Assembly (NCBI GenBank): GCA_018241225.1
Contig: JAFEEG010000028.1
Span: 1 to 64,000, forward strand
From: Pseudomonadota bacterium
GTDB lineage: Bacteria > Pseudomonadota > Gammaproteobacteria > Burkholderiales > Burkholderiaceae_C
Reading direction: 5' to 3'
Length of the DNA: 64,000 nucleotides
Shown here: positions 8,294 to 24,154 of the stretch, piece by piece
How the letters are laid out: each line of letters begins with the position of its first letter
Position numbering within the stretch: the first letter of the stretch is position 1
Position numbers and translations under genes: made by a program
The notes under the pieces: model-generated
Told to the model about the DNA's origin: nothing
What the model saw: the letters and a program-made list of their open reading frames with translations, nothing else
The model's database searches: none

Positions 8294-9403
8294 ATGCCGA
8301 CGTCACATGACCGCCTCAGCAGCCCCCACATCGCGCCACGGCGCCTCCCGTTCCTTGCCGCGGCCTGCCTGGCCCTGGTGCTGGCATCGCTGCCCGCGAT
8401 GAGCTCCACGCCGAACCCGACGCCGCCGGACGGCGTCCGGCCCGACAGGATCCCGCTGGCGGCCATCGGCGACTCCAATACGCTGTCCTACCAGGACAGC
8501 ATTTCGCATCCGCCGCAGGCTCGCGGCGGCGCCCTGCGCAAGCGCACCTTGAACTGGGGCGAGGTGATCGACAGGCTGCGCGGCAACCAGGTCGACCAGG
8601 GCCCCTGGGAAATCTCGGGCGTCTCCAACCCGCGCCTGCGCCTGCTGGACACCTTCGGCATCCCGGTGTCGCGGGCGCCGCGCAAGGAGGACTTCCGCTA
8701 CAACTTCGCCAACAACGGTGCGGGGTGCGATGAGCTGATGGTCACCCGCCGCAGGCAGATCCCGCGGCTGGTGGACATGATGGACGAAGACCCGCAGCGC
8801 TGGGAGCACGGCGTGGTGGTAATACGTATCGGGCTGGCCAATCTCGCCGGCGTCATGGGCATCCAGGCTGCCACTCCGCAGGCGCCCGCGGTGCTGGCGC
8901 AGGTCGATGGCTGCCTGGAGCGCTTTCGCGAAGCGATGAAGCTGATCCGCAAGCATCACCACCAGACGCACGTCGTCCTGGTCGGGCTCTTCGAGGACTC
9001 CAACGACGCGTCCAACCTCGAGCATTGGCAATCGGCGCGCGAGATCAACAACATCGCGCGCATGTTCGACATGTTCGACAACGGGTTGCGGGACATCGTC
9101 GCGCATGACCCCAACGCCAGCTTCTTCGACGACCGCGCCTGGTTCCGCGGGTTGTGGGGCTCGCGAGATGCCCAGGGCAAGCCGGCCTACCGCACCGTGG
9201 CCATCGGGCCGACGCTTCGCGTGACCAACACGATCGGCGACACGCCCGACAACGCCATGCTGGCCGACGACCACAACGGACTGGTGTGGAACGTGCTGTG
9301 GGCCCAGGCGATGGTGCGGCATCTGCATGACGTGGCCAAGCTGCCGGTAACGCCCATCGGCGACGACGAGATCGAGCGCTTCCTGCGGCCCCTGACAGAT
9401 TGA
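8294..9403 (+). CDS. Exported SGNH-hydrolase-like protein
   Basis: This 369-aa protein starts with a basic N-terminus and a hydrophobic segment (residues about 18-36) consistent with a signal peptide. The mature part shows GDSN at 59-62 (block I of SGNH/GDSL hydrolases, Ser61 as possible nucleophile). IRIGLANL at about 178-185 sits where block III (GxND) is expected, and ADDHN near residue 325 could supply the Asp-His pair. The blocks are loose matches, so esterase activity is an inference. No closer family is recognised. It precedes the NRPS operon by 378 bp on the same strand, and a link to it is possible but unproven. Confidence 0.6.
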   Translation: MPTSHDRLSSPHIAPRRLPFLAAACLALVLASLPAMSSTPNPTPPDGVRPDRIPLAAIGDSNTLSYQDSISHPPQARGGALRKRTLNWGEVIDRLRGNQVDQGPWEISGVSNPRLRLLDTFGIPVSRAPRKEDFRYNFANNGAGCDELMVTRRRQIPRLVDMMDEDPQRWEHGVVVIRIGLANLAGVMGIQAATPQAPAVLAQVDGCLERFREAMKLIRKHHHQTHVVLVGLFEDSNDASNLEHWQSAREINNIARMFDMFDNGLRDIVAHDPNASFFDDRAWFRGLWGSRDAQGKPAYRTVAIGPTLRVTNTIGDTPDNAMLADDHNGLVWNVLWAQAMVRHLHDVAKLPVTPIGDDEIERFLRPLTD

Positions 9404-9781
9404 CGCGGGCCCGCGAGGCCGGCCGCTCCCCAGTTTTGGGGGCGCTGCGAGTTGGCGCCGGGTACTCGAAAGGCAGTAACAAAAAACGATAATTTGTTAG
9501 CTTTTAGTATTCTTTTTTTCCTGGCCGAGGCAGAATCAAAAGTCATCGCCAATGTTGTCAATCGCACAAGCGAAACAAATTGCATCGAATGTTGCTGTCA
9601 AGTATGTCTTTCGTATGCATCGAAGGCAGCGCGTTTGGCAAATGGTTGCCGGCATCGTTGGAGGGCAGTATCGGGACGATCCCGCCAGTGGGGGCGGGCA
9701 TGAGCATTGACGCAATAGAAACATCGCGTTGCAGGTGCTGCGGGGACCAGGGGGCGGCACGGCAACGGGGGGTGCATCGCA
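9404..9781 (+). promoter_or_regulatory. 378-bp leader upstream of the NRPS operon with an AT-rich island and dyad
   Basis: No convincing gene lies in this gap. Positions 9475-9520 form an AT-rich island in otherwise GC-rich DNA. They include a 7-bp inverted repeat TAACAAA-N9-TTTGTTA (9477-9499), and the spacer contains GATAAT (9488-9493), which could be a -10 box, although no good -35 lies at the right distance. A run of T at 9512-9519 follows. The promoter of the five-gene NRPS operon is most likely here. The regulator is not encoded next to it. Confidence 0.45.
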
Positions 9782-16555
<6,774 letters not shown>

Positions 16556-16562
16556 GATCCCC

Positions 16563-19500
16563 ATGAGTTCCTCCCCAAACAACTCCAGCAGCGAAGACTT
16601 CGATCCATTTGCAGCGGGCGCGATTTCGCGGGTGATCGGCAGCACCGAGGCGCAACGCGAAATCTGGCTGGCCGACCGGCTGGCACCCGAGGCTTCGCTG
16701 GCCTACAACGAATCGGTGAGCCTGTTGCTGCGCGGTGCGCTGTCGGTCGACGGGCTGCGCACGGCGCTCGAGCAGACCGTGGCGCGCCACGAGTCGCTGC
16801 GCGCCACCCTGTCGGGCGACGGCATGCAGTTGCTCATCGAGGAGCCGGCACCGGTCGAGCTGCCGCTGCGCGACCTGGCGCAACTGGACGACGCGGCGCG
16901 CGGTGCCGCGCTGGCACGCGCGCGCGCCGACGCGGTGGAAACACGCTTCGACCTCGAGCACGGGCCCTTGCTGCGCGCACAGCTGCTGCGCCGCGAACCC
17001 GAGCTGCACGAGTTGCTGCTCACGGCCCATCACATCGTGTGCGACGGCTGGTCGTGGGGCCGCATCATCCAGGACCTGGGCCTGCTCTATGCGCAGGCCG
17101 TGGGCCTGGGCGCGGCGCAATTGCCCGACATCGCGACCTACGAAGACTACGTGCATTGGGAAAGCGCAGAGTCCGCAGGCCCGCAGATGCAGGAGCACAC
17201 GCGCTTCTGGGTCGAGCGTTTTGTCGGCGGCAGCGTGCCGGTGCTGGACTTGCCGGCCGATCGCCCGCGCCCGCCGGTGCGCACTTTCGAGTCGCGCCGG
17301 GCCGACGTGCTGATCGAGACCGAGCTGCTGCAGAAGGTGCGCAAGCTCGGCGCGGCCTCGGGCGCCAGCCTGTTCGCCACGCTGTTCAGCGCCTTTGCGG
17401 GCACCATGCACCGGCTCACGCAGCAAGGCGACCTGGTGATCGGCGTGGCCGCCGCGGGGCAATCGGCCGCCGACATGCCCGACCTGGTGGGCCACTGCGT
17501 CAACGTGCTACCCATCCGCGTTGCGGTGGACGACAGCCTGGGCATGCAGGCGCTGGTGCAGCAGATGAGCACCACGCTGCTCGATGCCTTCGAGCACCAG
17601 ACCATGACCTACGGCTCGCTGCTCAAGAAGCTGCAGCTGCAGCGCGACCCCAGCCGCCCGACGCTGGTCAGCGTGGTGTTCAACCTCGACCAGGAAGCGG
17701 CGCTGCCTGAAGGCGCCTTCCCGGGTCTCGAGGTGGACGTGGTGGCCAACCCGCGCCACTTCGAGAACTTCGAGCTCTTCCTGAACTGCACGCCGACCTC
17801 GCGTGGCCTGCAGCTGGAATGCCAGTACAACACCGGCCTGTTCGACGAGGCCAGTGTGCGCCGCTGGCTGGGCCTGCTGCGCACGGCCATGCAGCGCTTC
17901 GCGGCCGATCCGGCACTGACCGTGGCGCAGGCTTTCGCGCTCGACGACGACGCCCGCGCGCTGCTGGCGTCCTTCAACCAGAACACCGCGCCGGCCCTGC
18001 GCGAAGAACTGCTGCACGTGTGCTTCGAGCGAATGGCCGCGCAGCAGCCCAACGCAGTCGCGTTGCGCCTTGGCGAGCAGACCCTGAGCTATGCGCAGCT
18101 GAACGCGCAGGCCAACCGCGTCGCTCACCGCCTGTTGGCGCTGGGCGTGCGTCCGGATGATCTGGTGGGCCTGTGCGTGGAGCGCAGCATGGAGATGCTG
18201 GCCGGCGTGCTGGGCATCCTGAAAGCGGGCGGCGCCTATGTTCCGCTGGACCCCAGCTACCCGGCCGAGCGCCTGGCGCACATCATGCGGGACAGCGCGC
18301 CGCGCGTGCTGCTGACCCAATCGCATCTGACTGGGCGCGTCCCGGCGGTCGACGCACCCGTGGTGCTGCTCGACACCGACGCCCAACTGGCCGACCAACC
18401 CGCGCACAACCCCGATCCGCAGGCGCTGGGGCTCAAGACTTCGAACCTGGCCTATGTGATCTACACCTCCGGCTCCACCGGCTTGCCCAAGGGCGTGCTG
18501 ATCGAGCACCGCCAGGTCAGCCGGCTGTTCGGCGCCACCCAGCCCTGGTACGAGTTCAACGCCCACGACGTGTGGACGCTGTTCCACTCCTTCGCCTTCG
18601 ACTTCTCGGTGTGGGAGATCTGGGGCGCACTGCTGTACGGCGGCCAGCTGGTGGTCGTGCCACAACTGACCACGCGCGACCCGCAGGCCTTCTACCAGCT
18701 GCTGTGCGAGCAGGGCGTGACGGTGCTCAACCAGACGCCCAGCGCCTTCAAGCAACTGATGGCGGCCCAGGGCGAAGCCGATCCCGCGGCGCGGCACAGC
18801 CTGCGCACGGTGATCTTCGGCGGCGAAAAGCTCGAGCCGACCATGCTCAAGCCCTGGTACCAGCGACGGGTGAACCAGGCTGTGCGGCTGGTCAACATGT
18901 ACGGCATCACCGAGACCACGGTGCACGTGACCTACCGGCCGCTCACCGCGGCCGATGCCCAGAAGATCGGCACCAGCCCGATCGGCGAGCGCATCCCCGA
19001 CCTGGCCATCCACGTGCTGGACGCGCACCGCCAGCCGGTGCCCATCGGCGTGGTGGGCGAGCTGTTCGTGGGCGGCGCCGGCGTGGCGCGCGGCTACCTG
19101 AACCGGCCCGAGCTGAATGCCGAGCGCTTCATACCCGACCACTTTTCCGGCCAGGCCGGCGCACGCCTGTACAAGACCGGCGACCTGGGCCGCTACCTGA
19201 ACGACGGCAGCCTGGAGTACCTGGGCCGCAACGACTTCCAGGTGAAGGTGCGGGGCTTTCGCATCGAGCTGGGCGAGATCGAGGCGCGCCTTGCCGCATG
19301 CAACGGTGTGCGCGAAGCCGCGGTGATCGCCCGTGAGGACGTGCCCGGCGACCTTCGCCTGGTGGGCTATGTCAGTGCACGCAGCGGGACCGAACTGTCG
19401 CCGGCCGACCTGCGCAAGTCGCTGGCGGCGCTGCTGCCCGACTACATGGTGCCCGCGGCCATCGTCGTGCTGCCAGCGCTGCCCCTGAACAGCAGCGGCA

Positions 19501-21590
19501 AGCTCGACAGCAAGGCGCTGCCCGCGCCCGAGCTGCAGGACATCTTGGCCGGCGCCGGCCCACGCGTGCGCGTGGAGCCCGCCAACGACCTGGAGCGCCA
19601 GGTGCTGCGCCACATGGAGCAGGCGCTGAGCCTGCCCGGCCTGAGCATGGAGGACGACTTCTTCGCGCTCGGTGGCCACTCGCTGCTGGCCGCACGCCTG
19701 GTGGCTGCGCTGGGCCGCGAGCTGGAAATGAAGCTGCCGCTGGCCACGCTCTTCCAGGCGCCAACGCCGTCGCGCCTGGCGCGCGCCATCGAGCAGGCCC
19801 GTGCCCGGGGCCAGGTTCGTGCACACGCGAGCATTGCGCACCGCGCCGAGCAGCACAGCGCACCGCTCACGCCGATGCAGGAGCGCATCCGCTTCATCGA
19901 GGAGCTGCACCCCAACCGGCCGATCTACAACGCGCCCTCGGGCCACCGCCTGTTCGGCCCGCTGGACCTGAAGGTCTTCGAAGCCTCGCTGCGCGAGATG
20001 GTGCGCCGTCAGCCCTCGCTGCGCACGGTGATGGGTGTCGACCCCGAAAGCGGCTCGCCGGCCGCCATCGTGCTGGACAGCCTGGACTTCAGCCTGCCGG
20101 TGGAAGACCTGCGCAGCATCCCCGAGGCCCAGCGCGACACCGAGCTTCGCGCACGCCTGCAGGCGCTGGCCGATGCACCCATCGACATCCACCGCGGACC
20201 GCTCTGGCGCATGGGTCTCTTCCGGGTGGGCGACGAGGAGCATGCGCTGGGCTTCGTGCCGCACCACCTGATCTGGGACGGCTGGTCCTTCGACATCTTC
20301 CAGTCCGACCTGTCGGCGATCTACGGCGCCTTCTCGCAGGGCAAGCCCAATCCGCTGCCGGAGCTTTCCATCACCCACGGCGACTACGCCAGCTGGTATG
20401 TGAACTGGCTCGAGCAACCCGACGCGCAGGCGCAGCTGACCTACTGGAAGGAGCGCTTTGCCCGCGTGCCGGCTTCGCCCGCGGCCCGCACCGACATGCC
20501 ACGCGGCGTCGGCCAAACCGGCCACGGCCGAAGCTGTTTCCTGCAGATCGACCGCGCCACCACCAACCGCCTGCACGACGTGGCGCGACGGCATGACGTG
20601 ACGCTCAACATGCTCAGCCTGGGCGTGCTCGCGCTGATGATGGGCAGCGTGATCGGCACCCAGTCGATCGTTGTGGCCACGCCCGTGCGCGGGCGTGAGT
20701 TGCCCGAGCTGGAAACGGTGATGGGCTTCTTCAACAACCTGGTGCCCATGCCGCTTGCATTGGACGGCACGCAGACGCTGGGGGCCTACCTGCAGGAGGT
20801 CAAGCGCGAACTGGTGGCCTCGATGGACCACCAGCAGATTCCGTTCGAGCACCTGGCCACCGAGCCCGAGTTCGCGCGGCGCACGCAGGGCGGCACGTTC
20901 TACCAGGTGCTGTTCTCGTTCCAGGATGCGCGCGAGCGGCCGCTGTCCATCGGCGCGCTGCGCCACGAGCAGCTGCACATTCCGCAGCGCGGCGCCACCG
21001 ACGACCTGGGCCTGTGGCTGATGGAGAAGGAGCACGGCCTGGCCGGCGCCATCACCTTCAACGCGGACATCTACAACGTAGAAACTGGCGAGACATTCCG
21101 CGAGCGCTACCTCGAGCTGCTGCGGCGCGTGGTCGACATGCCGCAAGCCACGCTGGCCGAACTGGCCGAGCCGGGCGATTCGAACGCGGCCCGGCTGCTG
21201 TCACGCCTGGCTGCCGTGCCGGAGGAGGAAAGCGCCGCCCCGGCCGAGGAACGCGGCGCGCCGACCATGCTGCTGATGCCCGAGCAGGCGCAGCTGGCAC
21301 AGGTGTGGGCCAGCGTGCTGGGCATGGACGTCAACGACATCCATCCCACCGACACCTTCTTCGACCTGGGCGGCGATTCGCTGCTGGCCATGCGGGCGGT
21401 GCGCCAGGCCGAGCAGGCGCTTGGCTATCGCGTGGAGGCGCGGCGCTATCTGTTCGAAAGCCTGGCGCAGTTGTCGGCCGGAGGCACCCCCATCACCGTG
21501 CGCGAAGCCGAGCTGATCACGGCCGCAGCCCAGGACGGCGGGCGGCGCGGCCTGCTGGGCCGCGTGAAGGCGGCGCTGGGCCGTCGCTAG
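16563..21590 (+). CDS. NRPS: C-A(Thr)-T-C-T, no thioesterase
   Basis: This 1675-aa NRPS starts 7 bp after the first megasynthase. Its domains are: C1, about residues 25-450 (HHIVCDGWS from His156); an A domain, about 480-985 (YTSGSTGLPKG near 632), whose pocket again reads D-F-W-N-I-G-M-V-H (threonine); T1 (GGHS, Ser1040); C2, about 1095-1530 (HHLIWDGWS from His1234); and T2 (GGDS, Ser1606). A short basic tail follows. C1 probably joins the beta-amino acyl chain from the upstream AMT module to Thr. C2 and T2 have no A domain between them, and no TE or reductase domain follows. T2 must therefore be loaded in trans, or C2-T2 has a transfer, dimerising or release role. The condensation motifs look active. 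Confidence 0.93.
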   Translation: MSSSPNNSSSEDFDPFAAGAISRVIGSTEAQREIWLADRLAPEASLAYNESVSLLLRGALSVDGLRTALEQTVARHESLRATLSGDGMQLLIEEPAPVELPLRDLAQLDDAARGAALARARADAVETRFDLEHGPLLRAQLLRREPELHELLLTAHHIVCDGWSWGRIIQDLGLLYAQAVGLGAAQLPDIATYEDYVHWESAESAGPQMQEHTRFWVERFVGGSVPVLDLPADRPRPPVRTFESRRADVLIETELLQKVRKLGAASGASLFATLFSAFAGTMHRLTQQGDLVIGVAAAGQSAADMPDLVGHCVNVLPIRVAVDDSLGMQALVQQMSTTLLDAFEHQTMTYGSLLKKLQLQRDPSRPTLVSVVFNLDQEAALPEGAFPGLEVDVVANPRHFENFELFLNCTPTSRGLQLECQYNTGLFDEASVRRWLGLLRTAMQRFAADPALTVAQAFALDDDARALLASFNQNTAPALREELLHVCFERMAAQQPNAVALRLGEQTLSYAQLNAQANRVAHRLLALGVRPDDLVGLCVERSMEMLAGVLGILKAGGAYVPLDPSYPAERLAHIMRDSAPRVLLTQSHLTGRVPAVDAPVVLLDTDAQLADQPAHNPDPQALGLKTSNLAYVIYTSGSTGLPKGVLIEHRQVSRLFGATQPWYEFNAHDVWTLFHSFAFDFSVWEIWGALLYGGQLVVVPQLTTRDPQAFYQLLCEQGVTVLNQTPSAFKQLMAAQGEADPAARHSLRTVIFGGEKLEPTMLKPWYQRRVNQAVRLVNMYGITETTVHVTYRPLTAADAQKIGTSPIGERIPDLAIHVLDAHRQPVPIGVVGELFVGGAGVARGYLNRPELNAERFIPDHFSGQAGARLYKTGDLGRYLNDGSLEYLGRNDFQVKVRGFRIELGEIEARLAACNGVREAAVIAREDVPGDLRLVGYVSARSGTELSPADLRKSLAALLPDYMVPAAIVVLPALPLNSSGKLDSKALPAPELQDILAGAGPRVRVEPANDLERQVLRHMEQALSLPGLSMEDDFFALGGHSLLAARLVAALGRELEMKLPLATLFQAPTPSRLARAIEQARARGQVRAHASIAHRAEQHSAPLTPMQERIRFIEELHPNRPIYNAPSGHRLFGPLDLKVFEASLREMVRRQPSLRTVMGVDPESGSPAAIVLDSLDFSLPVEDLRSIPEAQRDTELRARLQALADAPIDIHRGPLWRMGLFRVGDEEHALGFVPHHLIWDGWSFDIFQSDLSAIYGAFSQGKPNPLPELSITHGDYASWYVNWLEQPDAQAQLTYWKERFARVPASPAARTDMPRGVGQTGHGRSCFLQIDRATTNRLHDVARRHDVTLNMLSLGVLALMMGSVIGTQSIVVATPVRGRELPELETVMGFFNNLVPMPLALDGTQTLGAYLQEVKRELVASMDHQQIPFEHLATEPEFARRTQGGTFYQVLFSFQDARERPLSIGALRHEQLHIPQRGATDDLGLWLMEKEHGLAGAITFNADIYNVETGETFRERYLELLRRVVDMPQATLAELAEPGDSNAARLLSRLAAVPEEESAAPAEERGAPTMLLMPEQAQLAQVWASVLGMDVNDIHPTDTFFDLGGDSLLAMRAVRQAEQALGYRVEARRYLFESLAQLSAGGTPITVREAELITAAAQDGGRRGLLGRVKAALGRR

Positions 21591-21598
21591 CCATCGGC

Positions 21599-22321
21599 AT
21601 GGGAGAAGGAAGCACCGTGCCCCCCGTCGCCCTGCCCCCACGGGCTGGCTGCGCGCTGTGGCTCATTGCGCTTGGCGGCATGGCGCCGGCGAGCGCACAG
21701 GCCGTGCTCTCTGGCGACGAGCGTGAGCGCGCCGGACGATTTCGCTTCGAGCGCGACCGGCAGCGATTTGTCCTGGCACGAGCGGCCTTGCGCGAGCTGC
21801 TTGGGGCGCACCTGGGCGAGTCGGCCGCGGCATTGCGCTTCACCTACGGCGAGCAAGGCAAGCCGGCGCTGGCACAGGCGCCGCATTGCCGCTTCAACCT
21901 GAGCCACAGCGGGGACTGGGGCCTGCTCGCGATCGACCCGCTGGGCGCATGCGATGCACTGGGCGTGGACATCGAGCTGCTGCGCCCTGTATCCGACGCC
22001 TTGGCGTTGGCGGCCGCCGTGCTGGACACCGGTGACACCCGGGCCCTGGCGGCACTGGCACCCGCACAGGTGCCCCGTGCCTTCTTCACCGCATGGACAC
22101 GCGGCGAAGCCTGCCTGAAGGCGATGGGCACCGGCTTTTCCGGCCCGAACCCACCTGCCGTGGGCCTGGACGCCGCACCGCGCCGCGTCCGCATGGCACT
22201 GCCGGGGACCCGCGAGCGCATGGCATGGGTCGAATCGTTCGACCTGCCCGAAGCCGACGCAATCGGCTCGCTCGCGGTTTTCCACAAAGAACACGAACAC
22301 GCGATGGCGAACGACGCATGA
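21599..22321 (+). CDS. Sfp-type 4'-phosphopantetheinyl transferase
   Basis: This 240-aa protein should load the phosphopantetheine arm on the four carrier domains of the two upstream megasynthases. Visible family features are FNLSHSGDWGLLAI near residue 100, the Mg-binding GVDIEL (Asp124, Glu126) and FFTAWTRGEACLKAMGTGF near 163-181. In the last motif the usual W-x-x-K-E-A has Gly169 in place of Lys. Glu170 and Lys174 are kept. The gene begins 8 bp after the NRPS stop and its stop overlaps the next start (ATGA), so it belongs to the operon. Confidence 0.87.
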   Translation: MGEGSTVPPVALPPRAGCALWLIALGGMAPASAQAVLSGDERERAGRFRFERDRQRFVLARAALRELLGAHLGESAAALRFTYGEQGKPALAQAPHCRFNLSHSGDWGLLAIDPLGACDALGVDIELLRPVSDALALAAAVLDTGDTRALAALAPAQVPRAFFTAWTRGEACLKAMGTGFSGPNPPAVGLDAAPRRVRMALPGTRERMAWVESFDLPEADAIGSLAVFHKEHEHAMANDA

Positions 22322-23142
22322 CCCCTTTCTTCTTCGGCCCGCAGGAACGCCGCCTGTTCGGCATGTACCACCCGCCAGCGGCGGGCCGCGCGAACGGCAC
22401 CGCCGCGCTGCTGTGCTACCCCTTCGGGCAAGAGGCGATCCGCTCGCACCGCTTCTTCCGCCTGCTGGCCGAACGCCTGTCGCGCCAGGGCGTTGCAGTG
22501 CTGCGCTTCGACTACCACGGCACGGGCGATGCGCCCGGCGACGACGACGACGGCGACCTGGCCGGCTGGACCACCGACGTGCGCGAAGCGCACCGCGAGC
22601 TGCTGCGCGCCAGCGGTGCGATGCGCATCACCTGGTTCGGCGCGCGCCTTGGGGGCACGCTGGCACTGGCCGCGGCGCCACAGGCATCGCCGCCGGTGCA
22701 GCGGCTGGTGCTGTGGGACCCGGTGTTCGACGGACCGTCCTACCTCGAGGCGTTGCGCCACGCGCACGTGCACGAACTGGAGTCGGGCTTCTGCATCCCC
22801 GATCCGGCCTGGCGCCGCGCATTGGCCAGGGATGCCACGTCCTTCACGCACGAGAGCCTGGGCTTCGCCATCTCGCCGCGTCTGCGCGAGCAGGTGGGCG
22901 CCTTGCGCGCCGCCGCCCCCGAGCAATTGGCCCCGCATCGCATCACCCTGATTGCCAGGCCCGACGATGCGGCATCGCGCCAGTGGACACAAGCGAGCAC
23001 GAACAGGCATGCGGCGGCGCAGATCACCGTGCGCGCGTTCGAGCACCCGCTGGAATGGACCTCCAATGCCGGCACCAACAACGAACTGGTACCGGCCGAG
23101 GCACTGCAAACCATGATCGGAGAGATCCATGGCCAACCGTGA
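22318..23142 (+). CDS. Alpha/beta-hydrolase-like protein without a nucleophile serine
   Basis: This 274-aa protein has the alpha/beta-hydrolase order: FRLLAERLSRQGVAVLRFDY, then HGTGDAPGD and the nucleophile elbow. At the elbow it reads GARLGG (residues 108-113), so Arg110 stands where Ser, Cys or Asp is expected. It resembles the pair of hydrolases often found beside exosortase loci, but no exosortase gene is in the window. The start overlaps the PPTase stop by 4 nt and its end overlaps the next hydrolase by 14 nt, which argues that the two hydrolases work together. It may be a non-catalytic partner of the downstream protein. Confidence 0.75.
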   Translation: MTPFFFGPQERRLFGMYHPPAAGRANGTAALLCYPFGQEAIRSHRFFRLLAERLSRQGVAVLRFDYHGTGDAPGDDDDGDLAGWTTDVREAHRELLRASGAMRITWFGARLGGTLALAAAPQASPPVQRLVLWDPVFDGPSYLEALRHAHVHELESGFCIPDPAWRRALARDATSFTHESLGFAISPRLREQVGALRAAAPEQLAPHRITLIARPDDAASRQWTQASTNRHAAAQITVRAFEHPLEWTSNAGTNNELVPAEALQTMIGEIHGQP

Positions 23143-24127
23143 GAGCGCCCTGACCTTCGGCCCGGAAGGCACGTTGATCGGTGTACTCACCGAACCCGAG
23201 ACGACCCACCCCGGCGCCGCGAGCGGCATTGCCTGCCTGCTGCTGAACGTGGGCATCAACCACCGCGTCGGACCGCGGCGCATCAACGTCAAGGCGGCGC
23301 GGCGACTGGCCGATGCGGGCATTGCCAGCCTGCGCTTCGACCTCTCGGGCGTGGGCGACAGCCGTGCCTCGGGCGGCAGCGAGGATTTCCGGGCGCAGGC
23401 ATTGGCGGACATGCGCGCGGCGCTCGACCAGCTGCAATCCGCCACGGGCGCCACGCGCTTTCTGCTCTTCGGCATCTGCTCGGGGGCTGCCAACGCACTC
23501 ATCCTGGCGCTGGGCGACACGCGCGTGATCGGCCTGGTCATGCTGGACGGCTACATCTTTCCGAGCAAGGGCGTGCGGATCGAGCGCAAGCTGCGACGCT
23601 GGGCGGCCTTCCCCTTCAACCCCGCATTGCGCAGCAACTACGCCGGCTGGATGGACTGGGTCGCCTGGGCGCGCGCGCCGGGAGATGCGCAGGCGCGCAG
23701 CAAGGCCCTGGGCCGCCTGCTGGGTCGCTCCTCGCCCACGAGTACCGAGGACACGGGCCTGTACCAGGCCAACGCTCCCGAATATGCCGCGCCCGAATTC
23801 GCACGAGACATCAATGCCCTGGTGGCGCGCAACGTGGACGTGTACATGATGTACTCGGTCACCATCAACACGGTCGACCATGACCGCGACCTGATGCGCG
23901 AGCTTCGGGGTGAGCCCTTCATGTCGAAGGTGCGCTACAAGTTCTGGCCCGAGGTCGATCACACCGTGACCTCCCTGGCGGCCCAGCGCGACCTGCTCGA
24001 CGAGGTCTGCAGCTGGGCGCAGGCCATCGCTCGGCCGCAGGCTGCTGCACCGGCTCCCGTGCGGCGCGAGGCACCGCCGCTGCATGCCGGCGGCGCGGAG
24101 ATGGCGGGCACCTCCGCCGCGCGGTAG
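23129..24127 (+). CDS. Alpha/beta-hydrolase with cysteine nucleophile elbow, candidate release enzyme
   Basis: This 332-aa protein has LRFDLSGVGDS near residue 70 and a nucleophile elbow GICSGA (115-120), with Cys117 at the usual serine position. A late WPEVDHTVTS near the C-terminus offers a catalytic His. It is the last gene of the NRPS operon and overlaps the preceding hydrolase by 14 nt (ATG at 23129). Because the megasynthases lack a thioesterase, this protein is a reasonable candidate to cleave, cyclise or edit the thioester product. That role is inferred from position only. Family-wise it is close in pattern to exosortase-associated hydrolases. Confidence 0.75.
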   Translation: MANRESALTFGPEGTLIGVLTEPETTHPGAASGIACLLLNVGINHRVGPRRINVKAARRLADAGIASLRFDLSGVGDSRASGGSEDFRAQALADMRAALDQLQSATGATRFLLFGICSGAANALILALGDTRVIGLVMLDGYIFPSKGVRIERKLRRWAAFPFNPALRSNYAGWMDWVAWARAPGDAQARSKALGRLLGRSSPTSTEDTGLYQANAPEYAAPEFARDINALVARNVDVYMMYSVTINTVDHDRDLMRELRGEPFMSKVRYKFWPEVDHTVTSLAAQRDLLDEVCSWAQAIARPQAAAPAPVRREAPPLHAGGAEMAGTSAAR

Positions 24128-24154
24128 CCAGCCGGATCCGGTTCGCGAGTCGGC

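Noticed and set aside
22318..24127. Exosortase/EPS locus suggested by the hydrolase pair
   Set aside because: No exosortase, PEP-CTERM protein or polysaccharide genes occur in the window, and the pair is fused by overlap to the NRPS operon.
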